Positions 8,204-14,608 of a stretch of 15,379 nucleotides of DNA are shown in pieces. The stretch's first letter is position 1. The number at the start of each line of letters is the position of its first letter. This stretch comes from Methanolinea sp. UBA473 (GTDB lineage: Archaea; Halobacteriota; Methanomicrobia; Methanomicrobiales; Methanospirillaceae), in assembly GCA_002509495.1 (NCBI GenBank), contig DAEV01000128.1, positions 1-15,379 of the forward strand. Reading direction: 5' to 3'. The notes beneath the pieces are model-generated. The model saw only the letters and a list, made by a program, of their open reading frames with translations. It had not been told where the DNA came from and searched no databases. Both the position numbers and the translations under genes were made by a program.

Positions 8204-8215
8204 TTATTGCAATAA
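8204..8215. promoter_or_regulatory. Perfect 12-base palindrome upstream of aglB
   Basis: TTATTGCAATAA is an exact inverted repeat centred about 45 bases upstream of the aglB ATG. It overlaps an AT-rich element that reads TTAATTTATT on the minus strand (8220-8211), a possible TATA box for aglB. A palindrome overlapping a core promoter is a classic place for a dimeric repressor to bind. No regulator is encoded nearby, so the assignment is speculative. Confidence 0.3.
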
Positions 8216-8256
8216 ATTAACTGTTTTGCAGGTTATGATCGAACTTTATCGCCTTT

Positions 8257-8266
8257 TCTATAAAAA
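8257..8266 (-). promoter_or_regulatory. Alternative TATA-like element for aglB
   Basis: On the minus strand this reads TTTTTATAGA-like sequence, close to the archaeal TATA box. Initiation about 25 bases downstream would leave an aglB leader of roughly 65-70 bases. On the plus strand the same bases read CTATAAAAA, so they could also serve a plus-strand transcript. The region 8168-8443 holds no gene that I can support. Confidence 0.28.
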
Positions 8267-8373
8267 TTGCATGCACGTTTTGATGCGATGTGCCTGAATT
8301 CTGCCGGGGGTGATGGAGCGAACACTTATTGTAACTAAATTGGTTCATACCGGGCAATGGACGAAATTCCCCG

Positions 8374-8384
8374 TTTTTATATGG
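8374..8384 (+). promoter_or_regulatory. TATA box of corA
   Basis: TTTTTATATGG matches the archaeal TATA consensus well. Transcription starting about 25 bases downstream (around 8402-8408) would lie upstream of the ATG at 8444. It would exclude the in-frame ATGs at 8357 and 8399, which agrees with the homology-based start of corA. Confidence 0.5.
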
Positions 8385-8443
8385 CCTCCGGCAGATGCAT
8401 GATTGATATAGGGAGGAGTCCCATCTTCAGTTGCTGGATCCTT

Positions 8444-9505
8444 ATGACCCGTCGCCGCCATAAATTATCAAAGAAGGCCGGGCTCCCTCCCGGGACTCTC
8501 CACGAGGACGGGAAGCCCTCTCCAGGCCCGGTCAGGATCATGGTGATCGACTATGATTCCTCCCACTACCAGGAGAAAGTGGTCGAACAGGTCGAAGAAT
8601 GTTACCCGTTTCGCGATACGGAGACGGTGACATGGATCAATATCGACGGCCTGACCAATACCGCTGTGATCGAAAAGATCGGTAAGAATTACAATATCCA
8701 TCCTCTCATCCTCGAGGACCTCCTTAATACCGAACAGCGGCCGAAGATGGCGGATCTGGAGCAATACTTATACGTGAATTTAAAGACCCTCCAGATCCGG
8801 GACTCGGATAAGACGGTCAAGAGCGAGCACGTTTCCATGATCATCGGGTCCAATTATCTCCTCTCCTTCCAGGAGGATATCGGCGACGTCTTCGATCCTG
8901 TCAGGGAAAGAATCCGCAAGGAAGGCAGGATCCGTAAGCTAGGTCCCGATTACCTGGCGTATTCACTCATCGACAACATCGTGGACAATTACTTCATCGT
9001 CATGGAACACCTTGAGGAGCAGGTGGAGGCCCTTGAGGAGGAACTGGTATTGCACGCCACGAGGGAGTCGCTCACGAAGATCAACCGGCTAAAGAAGGAT
9101 ATGATCTATCTTCGGAAATCCGTGTGGCCGTTGCGGGAGGTGATCAGTGGGCTTGAACGGACCGAATCCCCCCTTATCCGGGAGGGCACGGTCATCTATC
9201 TCCGTGACGTATACGGCCATACGATCCAGGTGATCGACACTCTTGAGACCTTCCGGGACATGGTCTCAGGAATGATCGACATCTACCTTTCCGGCCTCTC
9301 CTACAAGATGAACGAGATCATGAAGGTACTCACCCTCATCGCCACGATCTTCATCCCTCTCACCTTCGTGGCGGGTGTATACGGCATGAACTTCCGGTTC
9401 ATGCCGGAACTTGCCTGGGAGTGGGGGTATCCGATGGTCTGGGGGGTGATGATCGCCATGGTCATCGTGATGCTCGTGTACTTCCGGAAGAAGCAGTGGA
9501 TCTGA
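8444..9505 (+). CDS. corA: Magnesium/cobalt transport protein CorA
   Basis: CorA is a homopentameric Mg2+ (and Co2+) channel of the cytoplasmic membrane, with a large N-terminal cytoplasmic domain that senses Mg2+. The protein is 353 residues, close to the well-studied Thermotoga maritima CorA. It shows KKAGLPPGTL near the N-terminus, TWINIDGL, IHPLILEDLLNTEQRPK, GDVFDPVRERIR, a long helix (EHLEEQVEALEEEL), RDVYDHT-like RDVYGHTIQ, two C-terminal membrane helices, the YGMNF signature (GMN at 314-316) and the basic C-terminus FRKKQWI. The frame is open for 29 codons upstream to an ATG at 8357. The start at 8444 was chosen because the known family begins here and a TATA box at 8374 would lie inside a longer gene. 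Only GGATCC precedes this ATG, so ribosome binding is weak. Confidence 0.95.
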   Translation: MTRRRHKLSKKAGLPPGTLHEDGKPSPGPVRIMVIDYDSSHYQEKVVEQVEECYPFRDTETVTWINIDGLTNTAVIEKIGKNYNIHPLILEDLLNTEQRPKMADLEQYLYVNLKTLQIRDSDKTVKSEHVSMIIGSNYLLSFQEDIGDVFDPVRERIRKEGRIRKLGPDYLAYSLIDNIVDNYFIVMEHLEEQVEALEEELVLHATRESLTKINRLKKDMIYLRKSVWPLREVISGLERTESPLIREGTVIYLRDVYGHTIQVIDTLETFRDMVSGMIDIYLSGLSYKMNEIMKVLTLIATIFIPLTFVAGVYGMNFRFMPELAWEWGYPMVWGVMIAMVIVMLVYFRKKQWI

Positions 9506-9567
9506 TGGAGCAGTTCACCCTCTTCCGAATACGTTCCGCACCCGTCGAAGGCCGGGGGGAGTGACCC

Positions 9568-10248
9568 ATGGACGCAGTCCTCCTCCTCATCCTGGCCCTG
9601 GCACCGGCCATATTCTGGCTCTATTATTTCTACTCCAGGGATCGATACGATCCGGAGCCCCTTGCCTGGATCCTTGCGGTTTACCTCCTCGGCATCGCAG
9701 TTACCCTTCCTGTAGCGCTGATCGAAGGGGTGGCAGGGATGATCACCACGGGGATTCTTACCACGATCGTCATCGCACCTGTGGTGGAGGAATCGGCAAA
9801 GTACCTGGTGGTGAAAAAGAGTGTATATCCAAGCATCGAGTTTGATGAACCCGTGGACGGGATTGTCTATGCCGCCGCAGCCGGCCTCGGATTCGCCACC
9901 CTGGAGAACGTCATCTACGTGTTCTCCTCGTTCGAGGGTTCGTTTTTCTTCGCGGTGCAGACAGGGGTGGTAAGAGCACTCCTCTCTGTTCCCGGCCACG
10001 TGCTCTTCTCTGCCATGTGGGGATATGCCCTGGGCCAATCCAGGTTCCTTCCCCCTGCGAGGGGGAGGGTGCTGGTGTTCTCCGGTCTGGTACTGGCAAT
10101 CGGGGCACACGGGTTCTTCAACTTCCTCCTTTTTTCCGACCTGGGATTCGCATTCCTGGTTCTTATCCTGGTCCCTCTGCTCTGGGTAGTCGTGGATCGC
10201 CGGATTCGCCGGGCGCTGGAACAATCGGTCTTCCGGTTTCGGGAGTGA
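9568..10248 (+). CDS. PrsW family glutamic-type intramembrane protease
   Basis: A 226-residue polytopic membrane protein of the PrsW family. Family motifs are in order: APVVEESAKYL with Glu74, Glu75 and Lys78; FDEPVDGIVYAAAAGLGFATLENVIY-type region with Asp97, Glu113 and Asn114; HVLFSAMWGYALG with His144; and AHGFFNFLLF with His181 and Asn185. These are the putative catalytic Glu and His residues within membrane helices, so the protein should be an active protease. Bacillus PrsW cleaves the anti-sigma factor RsiW, but archaea lack ECF sigma factors, so the substrate here is unknown. A strong GGGGGGAGTGACC precedes the ATG. It lies 62 bases after corA, in the same direction and probably co-transcribed. 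It ends six bases before the convergent MFS gene. Confidence 0.88.
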   Translation: MDAVLLLILALAPAIFWLYYFYSRDRYDPEPLAWILAVYLLGIAVTLPVALIEGVAGMITTGILTTIVIAPVVEESAKYLVVKKSVYPSIEFDEPVDGIVYAAAAGLGFATLENVIYVFSSFEGSFFFAVQTGVVRALLSVPGHVLFSAMWGYALGQSRFLPPARGRVLVFSGLVLAIGAHGFFNFLLFSDLGFAFLVLILVPLLWVVVDRRIRRALEQSVFRFRE

Positions 10249-10262
10249 GGAGCCCTAGCTCC
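10249..10262. terminator. Small hairpin between convergent genes
   Basis: GGAGC (10249-10253), CCTA, and GCTCC (10258-10262) form a perfect five-base-pair stem with a four-base loop. It begins directly after the PrsW stop codon, and the MFS stop codon (TAG, minus strand) falls in the loop and stem. No oligo-T follows on either strand, so terminator function is uncertain. Confidence 0.3.
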
Positions 10263-11424
10263 CCCTGCTACCCGCAACGCTCTTCCCGGGATACCGGACC
10301 ATGGTCATCAGGAGTGCTGCCCCCGCGATCAGCGCGGGGATCGTGGCAAGGGCACTCTGCAGGGAGTACTGGTCGGCGATATAGCCGGTTAATGCGACCC
10401 CGAGTCCTCCCGCTCCGATTGCCACACCCAGCATGAGCCCCGACGTCATGCCTACGTGCCCGGGCATCAGCTCGTGGGAGATGGCAACGGTGAGGGCGAA
10501 GCTCGACCAGAGGGTGAACCCGAAGATCAGCAGGGCGACGAGGGAGAGGGTGCCGCTGGCCAGGTAGAATACCAGAAACGAGGGCAGGGAGAGGGCAAGT
10601 CCCAGGAGAACGAATTCCTTCTTTCCGTAACGATCGGCCAGCGTCCCGCCTGTAATCTGCCCTGTCACCCCTGCAAGCAGCATCAGGGTGATACACAGGT
10701 TGGCAGAAAAAAGATCGAGGCCCCGCTCGACGAGGAGAGGGGGGAAGAAAGTGATGGCGGCAAATACCGCCCATGCCCTGAGCGTGGCCGAGGCAAAGAG
10801 GGTGAACACGGGTTGGAATGTCGAGAGCCGGAGGGGGATATCCGGAGAATCCTGTGATGGTACGGAAGATGCTTCCACCCTGGGCACAAGGTTCCGCATC
10901 GCGATCGCGATAAACAGAGCCGGCAGGATGAGGAGCGGTAGCCCGGGGAGTCCGAACCTGACTACGATCGCGCTGGCAAGGATGGGGCCGATTGCGTACC
11001 CCACGTTTCCTCCCACTACAAAGAATGCCGTCAGCCTTCCACGGTTGACATTGGTCGCGATCCGGCTTACCATCGTGAGTGCCTGGGGGTGGAAACAGGC
11101 ATGCCCGAGGGCTGCTGCTGCGGCACAGATCAACAGGAGGGGATAGGGTTCGATTACCCCGATCAGCCCGATGAAGATCGCGGAAACGAGCAGGCTCACC
11201 GCGATCGGTACCTGGAGCCCCCTGCGGTCTGAGAGCCATCCGAACACAGGCTGTGCTGCAGAGGAGGTCAGGTTGTAGGAGGTCACCAGGAGCCCTGCCA
11301 TCAGGTAGGAATAGCCCCTTGTGTAGATGAGGAGGGGGAGGATCGCGGTGATCACGGGCATGTAGAGATCCGTGACCATGTGAGCAAGGAAAAGTGAGAT
11401 TATGGGACGGTTCCGGGCGATCAA
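10255..11424 (-). CDS. MFS transporter, fosmidomycin-resistance-like (Fsr type)
   Basis: A 389-residue major facilitator superfamily transporter with about 12 hydrophobic helices. The first half has AHMVTDLYMPVITAILPLL and the loop 2-3 signature GWLSDRRG (62-69); LGHACFHPQA (106-115) and NRGRLTAFFVVGGNVGYAIGP-type helices follow. The second half repeats the loop signature as GGTLADRYGKKE (259-270). The HA-FHP pattern and overall layout resemble the fosmidomycin resistance protein subgroup, but the substrate cannot be read from sequence. The start is a TTG at 11424 that overlaps the TGA of the upstream methylase gene. The first in-frame ATG (residue 16) would cut into the first membrane helix. 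The gene is the last of the minus-strand run and ends tail to tail with the PrsW gene. Confidence 0.9.
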   Translation of the reverse strand: MIARNRPIISLFLAHMVTDLYMPVITAILPLLIYTRGYSYLMAGLLVTSYNLTSSAAQPVFGWLSDRRGLQVPIAVSLLVSAIFIGLIGVIEPYPLLLICAAAAALGHACFHPQALTMVSRIATNVNRGRLTAFFVVGGNVGYAIGPILASAIVVRFGLPGLPLLILPALFIAIAMRNLVPRVEASSVPSQDSPDIPLRLSTFQPVFTLFASATLRAWAVFAAITFFPPLLVERGLDLFSANLCITLMLLAGVTGQITGGTLADRYGKKEFVLLGLALSLPSFLVFYLASGTLSLVALLIFGFTLWSSFALTVAISHELMPGHVGMTSGLMLGVAIGAGGLGVALTGYIADQYSLQSALATIPALIAGAALLMTMVRYPGKSVAGSRGS

Positions 11425-12017
11425 GATTCCACGCGCCTCAGGCGCAGGATTTCCACTGCGATATCCTGCGTCTCTCTCTTATGGAAGAAAAAGGTCCGCT
11501 TCATGGAGAACGTCCCACCGATTGCCTCGTCGATACAGGCCCTGCCGTGGATGTAGGACGCAACAAAATCCCTGCTGCCGGCATTGAAGATGCCGTACAC
11601 CACTCCCGCGAGCCCGAGTGCTGTGTCGAGGAAGGGTCGGTCCGCGTGCGCATTCTGTGACCCGAAGGGAGGGTTCATCACGACGGTATCGAATGTTCCA
11701 AGAAGCAGGGGAAGGCCGGGATCGCGGAGATCCCCCTGGATGAATCTGGGCCCGACCTCAAGGCGTATGGCATTCTCCTTTGCCACGCGGATGGCTTCCC
11801 CATCCAACTCCACTCCCACGACATCTTCCGCCCCAAGGAGGGCGGCGCCGATCGAGAATATCCCTGTCCCGCTGCCAAGGTCGCATACGCGCTTTCCCTG
11901 GATATCCCCCTTAACGAAGGCATGGTAAAGGAGGCGGGCCGCAAGCCCCGGAGGTGTCTGGTACTGCTCGTACCGTGGGGACGGATGGGGGAATTCCGAT
12001 AGACCGGAGAGTTTCAT
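11421..12017 (-). CDS. METTL5-like N6-adenine RNA methyltransferase
   Basis: A 198-residue class I SAM-dependent methylase. It matches human METTL5 along most of its length: YEQYQTPPGLAARLLY (16-31), the SAM loop DLGSGTGIFSIGAALLGA (46-63), VGVELD, the adenine N6 catalytic motif NPPFG (115-119), FLDTAL and the C-terminal FFFHK (176-180). Human METTL5 with TRMT112 makes m6A in helix 44 of 18S rRNA, so the likely substrate is the equivalent adenine of 16S rRNA. That is inference from the family. Compared with the human enzyme, the VYS-HK stretch is changed to VYGIFN. The ATG at 12017 follows GGAG directly and begins close to the human start. It lies 27 bases after dph2 and overlaps the MFS start by four bases. 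Confidence 0.88.
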   Translation of the reverse strand: MKLSGLSEFPHPSPRYEQYQTPPGLAARLLYHAFVKGDIQGKRVCDLGSGTGIFSIGAALLGAEDVVGVELDGEAIRVAKENAIRLEVGPRFIQGDLRDPGLPLLLGTFDTVVMNPPFGSQNAHADRPFLDTALGLAGVVYGIFNAGSRDFVASYIHGRACIDEAIGGTFSMKRTFFFHKRETQDIAVEILRLRRVES

Positions 12018-12044
12018 CTCCAGTTGTCTGAGTTTCAGGAATCC

Positions 12045-12992
12045 TCACCCCAACTCGTCTACCTGGTACTCACCGAATGGGCGGATGCCGAGAAGGATCT
12101 CGAATTCCTGGGGCGTGAGCACAGGCACAGGGAACCTGACCTGGTCGTCGTAGGCTAGGCGGGGGCAGGCGAAATTCACGTAGGCCCCGAATCCCAGGTT
12201 AAGGAGCTCGTCGGGGGAGATCTCGTCCATGAGGATGACGAATGCGTTCTCTGCCCTGGATGCAAGGTCCCGGGCTTTCCGGTACCGGTTCTGGCCGGGC
12301 TTCGTACTCACAAGGAGACCGATCTGCTCCGCTGACCTGGCCTTCTCGAGGAGAGCCATTCGCTTCCGCAGGAATCTCTGCCCATCCACTTCCCCTGCCT
12401 CTCCTGAAAACGGATCGAGGGCTACCACCCGGAGTCCGGTGGCGAGCTGCACCCCCAGCGGGTGAAAGACACCGGTCCCTACAAACAGGATCTCTTCCGC
12501 ACCGGGAACTCTCGCGGCAGAGAAGGCACATCCCAGGACCTGGCCTTCTGCACAGCCCCGGCTTCCACCGGTCACAAGGGCATGTATCCCCTTCTTTGCC
12601 AGGAATTCTCTCATATTCCCGATGAGATGGATATGCTGGGCCGTAGTGACGAGGCCAATTGTCTGCGAGCGGAGGAGGGGAAGGGCGCGACCAAGAACCT
12701 CCGGGTCAAAATCTACATAAAATGGCTCGTAAAGCACCCGCTGGGGCTCTTTTTCGATCGGAGTGTGCCCGAAATGGACCAGGACGTCGGCATAATCCAG
12801 GGTCTCCAGGGCAAGGTCGCAGGCCCCGTAACAGGGATCTCCGCTCAGGATCACCTCAAAGCCCTCTTTCCGGAGAGCTCCGGCCATCTCAGCCGCACGC
12901 CGCTTTAATCCCGCCGGGAACTGGAGGGCTACCACCCGTGCACCCCGGTGCCGGATCCGATCTGCAAGTTCAGAATACCCTGTCAATGACAC
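12045..12992 (-). CDS. dph2: Diphthamide biosynthesis protein Dph2 (2-(3-amino-3-carboxypropyl)histidine synthase)
   Basis: Dph2 carries out the first step of diphthamide formation on elongation factor 2. It is a noncanonical radical SAM enzyme with a 4Fe-4S cluster, and transfers the 3-amino-3-carboxypropyl group of SAM to a histidine; archaeal Dph2 works as a homodimer. The protein is 315 residues and has the three cluster cysteines: Cys58 in DPCYGACD, Cys155 in EGQVLGC, and Cys276 in NFACPRLAYDD. Extra cysteines are Cys54 and Cys147. QFPAGLK and HFGHTP are further family motifs. The start is taken as the GTG at 12992, which overlaps the end of hpt by 23 bases; a TTG two codons later is possible, with GGTG at better spacing. 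There is no ATG near the N-terminus. Confidence 0.93.
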   Translation of the reverse strand: MSLTGYSELADRIRHRGARVVALQFPAGLKRRAAEMAGALRKEGFEVILSGDPCYGACDLALETLDYADVLVHFGHTPIEKEPQRVLYEPFYVDFDPEVLGRALPLLRSQTIGLVTTAQHIHLIGNMREFLAKKGIHALVTGGSRGCAEGQVLGCAFSAARVPGAEEILFVGTGVFHPLGVQLATGLRVVALDPFSGEAGEVDGQRFLRKRMALLEKARSAEQIGLLVSTKPGQNRYRKARDLASRAENAFVILMDEISPDELLNLGFGAYVNFACPRLAYDDQVRFPVPVLTPQEFEILLGIRPFGEYQVDELG

Positions 12993-13518
12993 GCACCCGA
13001 TCAGTGACCTCGATGGTCACCAGGGACTTGTAGGGCCTCCCGATATCCGGCCTGCCCCTGTTGATCGCAAAACAGATGTCCACGACCTCTGCCCCAGCCT
13101 GGTCAAGGGCCCAGAGAAGGGCTTTCATGGTGCCCCCCGTGCTGATCACGTCGTCCACGATCACGACCCTGTCCCCCGGGTTCACCCCGTTTAAATAGAG
13201 ATGGCCTTTTGAATATCCGGTGGCCTGGTGAACCGCTACCTCTCCGGGAAGCCTGTACTCCCGTTTTCTCACGATATTCATGGGGATGTCGGTTACAAGT
13301 GAAATGGCCGAACCGATAGGGATCCCCATGGCCTCGGCCACCACGATCTGGGTCACTCCAGAGAAATCGAGCACCCTGATCATTGCAGTGCTCACCTCCC
13401 GGAGGAGATGGGGATCGATCCTCGGAACCCCGTCTGTGATGGGGTGTATGAAATAGTGATATTCACCTCGCTGTACCATCGGACAGGTTTCCAGGGTTTC
13501 AACCAGTTTTTTCAGCAT
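12970..13518 (-). CDS. hpt: Hypoxanthine/guanine phosphoribosyltransferase, archaeal type
   Basis: This cytoplasmic purine salvage enzyme joins hypoxanthine or guanine to PRPP, giving IMP or GMP. The protein is 182 residues and resembles Methanocaldococcus Hpt throughout. It has TCPMVQRGEYHYFIHPITDG at the N-terminus, VAEAMGIPIGSA, VRKREYRLPGE, TGYSKGHLYLNG, and the PRPP-binding loop VVIVDDVISTGGT (118-130) with Asp122 and Asp123. The start is the ATG at 13518, preceded by GGTGA at five bases spacing and agreeing with the family N-terminus; a TTG at 13530 only adds four residues. The gene overlaps mfnA by 20 bases and dph2 by 23, so its ribosome binding site lies inside mfnA. Adenine use cannot be fully excluded. 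Confidence 0.93.
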   Translation of the reverse strand: MLKKLVETLETCPMVQRGEYHYFIHPITDGVPRIDPHLLREVSTAMIRVLDFSGVTQIVVAEAMGIPIGSAISLVTDIPMNIVRKREYRLPGEVAVHQATGYSKGHLYLNGVNPGDRVVIVDDVISTGGTMKALLWALDQAGAEVVDICFAINRGRPDIGRPYKSLVTIEVTDRVRVIDRVF

Positions 13519-14608
13519 AATATTCACCAATATCGTTCAGGAATGATTCAATCACGCCCGCGTGGACATGGGGCATGCAGACAAGTCTCAAGTGGCCTTT
13601 GCGGGTCCAGGAGACCCTCCAGGGAGGTGGGATATCCGTCGGCATGAAGGTTGCCACATTCACCCTCGGAGTGACGGCCCGCATGACGCCGAACGACTCC
13701 ATCCCGTCGATTAACCGGCGGGTATTCTTCATGCACCCCTTCACGATTTCTTTCATTCCTTCCCTTCCCAGGTATTCGAGTACGGCCAGGGCACCCGCCA
13801 CGGATCCTCCCGGCCTGGTCCCGGCAAGGGTGAATTCCTGCTTTACGGTGAGGTAAGGTGTGTCCACAGACAGCGAACAGAGAGATTCCTGGTCCCGGAC
13901 AAGGAGAACACCTGCGGGGATCGTGCTCATTCCCATCTTGTGGGGGTCCACCGCAATGCTGGACACTCCCGGCAGTGAAAAGTCGAAGGGCTCCGGATCG
14001 TCGAGGAATGGGAGAACCATGCCGCCGAACGCAGCATCCACGTGAAAAAAGATCCCCGCGTCCGAGGCAATCCGTGAAAGGTCTGCAATAGGGTCGACGG
14101 TCCCGTACTCTGTGGTTCCGGCGATTCCCACAAGACAGCAGGTCTCCCTGTCGACCCGTTCTGCTGCCTTCCCCGCATCCATCCGGAATCCTTCATCCAG
14201 GGGCACCGTCCGCATCTCCAGGCAGAGCAGGTCGCAGGCCTTCTTAAAAGAGAAGTGAGAGGACTCCGGGAGGACCACGTTGGGTTTCTTCCTGCCACCA
14301 AGTGCCTTCGCCATCCGCAGGGCCTGGATGTTGGACTCCGTCCCCCCTGAGGTCGCGTACCCGCAGGCGCCCGGGAGGTGGAAAAGGTCCCCGAAGCGCT
14401 GAACGAGGAGGCGCTCGAGAGAGGCGGTCCCCGGAAAGAGCCCGGGGTCACCAAGGTTGGTCTCCATGAACATGGTATGGGCCCGAAGTGCTACGGGGTG
14501 GGGAAGAGTGCACATGGAGCTGAGAATATAATTGTGGCTAATGTCCTCCCTTTTCCTGGATAAAAGGAATGAAAAGAGTTGATCTTCAGGGATACCGTTA
14601 TTTTGCAT
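13499..14608 (-). CDS. mfnA: L-tyrosine/L-aspartate decarboxylase MfnA
   Basis: A PLP-dependent group II decarboxylase. In methanogens MfnA turns L-tyrosine into tyramine for methanofuran, and related archaeal enzymes make beta-alanine from aspartate for coenzyme A; the sequence fits both. The protein is 369 residues. Motifs are ETNLGDPGLFPGT (49-61), SGGTESNIQALR (87-98), SHFSFKK with His118 stacking on PLP, GIAGTTEYGTVDPI, HVDAAFGG with Asp191, DPHKMG with the Schiff-base Lys224, and LAGTRPGG. The ATG at 14608 was chosen because methanogen homologues begin here. An upstream in-frame start at 14683 would add 25 proline- and arginine-rich residues encoded inside ppsA. The gene overlaps the 3' end of ppsA by 11 bases and hpt by 20. 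Its presence is the best sign of a methanogen host. Confidence 0.94.
   Translation of the reverse strand: MQNNGIPEDQLFSFLLSRKREDISHNYILSSMCTLPHPVALRAHTMFMETNLGDPGLFPGTASLERLLVQRFGDLFHLPGACGYATSGGTESNIQALRMAKALGGRKKPNVVLPESSHFSFKKACDLLCLEMRTVPLDEGFRMDAGKAAERVDRETCCLVGIAGTTEYGTVDPIADLSRIASDAGIFFHVDAAFGGMVLPFLDDPEPFDFSLPGVSSIAVDPHKMGMSTIPAGVLLVRDQESLCSLSVDTPYLTVKQEFTLAGTRPGGSVAGALAVLEYLGREGMKEIVKGCMKNTRRLIDGMESFGVMRAVTPRVNVATFMPTDIPPPWRVSWTRKGHLRLVCMPHVHAGVIESFLNDIGEYYAEKTG

Noticed and set aside
8357..8443. N-terminal extension of CorA from the ATG at 8357
   Set aside because: Family members begin at the residues encoded from 8444, and a good TATA box at 8374 lies inside the extension.
9301..10224. 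Minus-strand open frame of 307 codons
   Set aside because: It is antisense to the end of corA and to the PrsW gene, and its His/Cys/Gln-rich translation looks like a mirror of membrane protein codons.
10268..11239. Second minus-strand open frame of 323 codons inside the MFS gene
   Set aside because: It is an out-of-frame reading of the MFS gene, with Pro/Arg-rich composition typical of GC-rich shadow frames.
13519..13530. TTG start of hpt at 13530
   Set aside because: The ATG at 13518 has GGTGA at good spacing and matches the homologous N-terminus.
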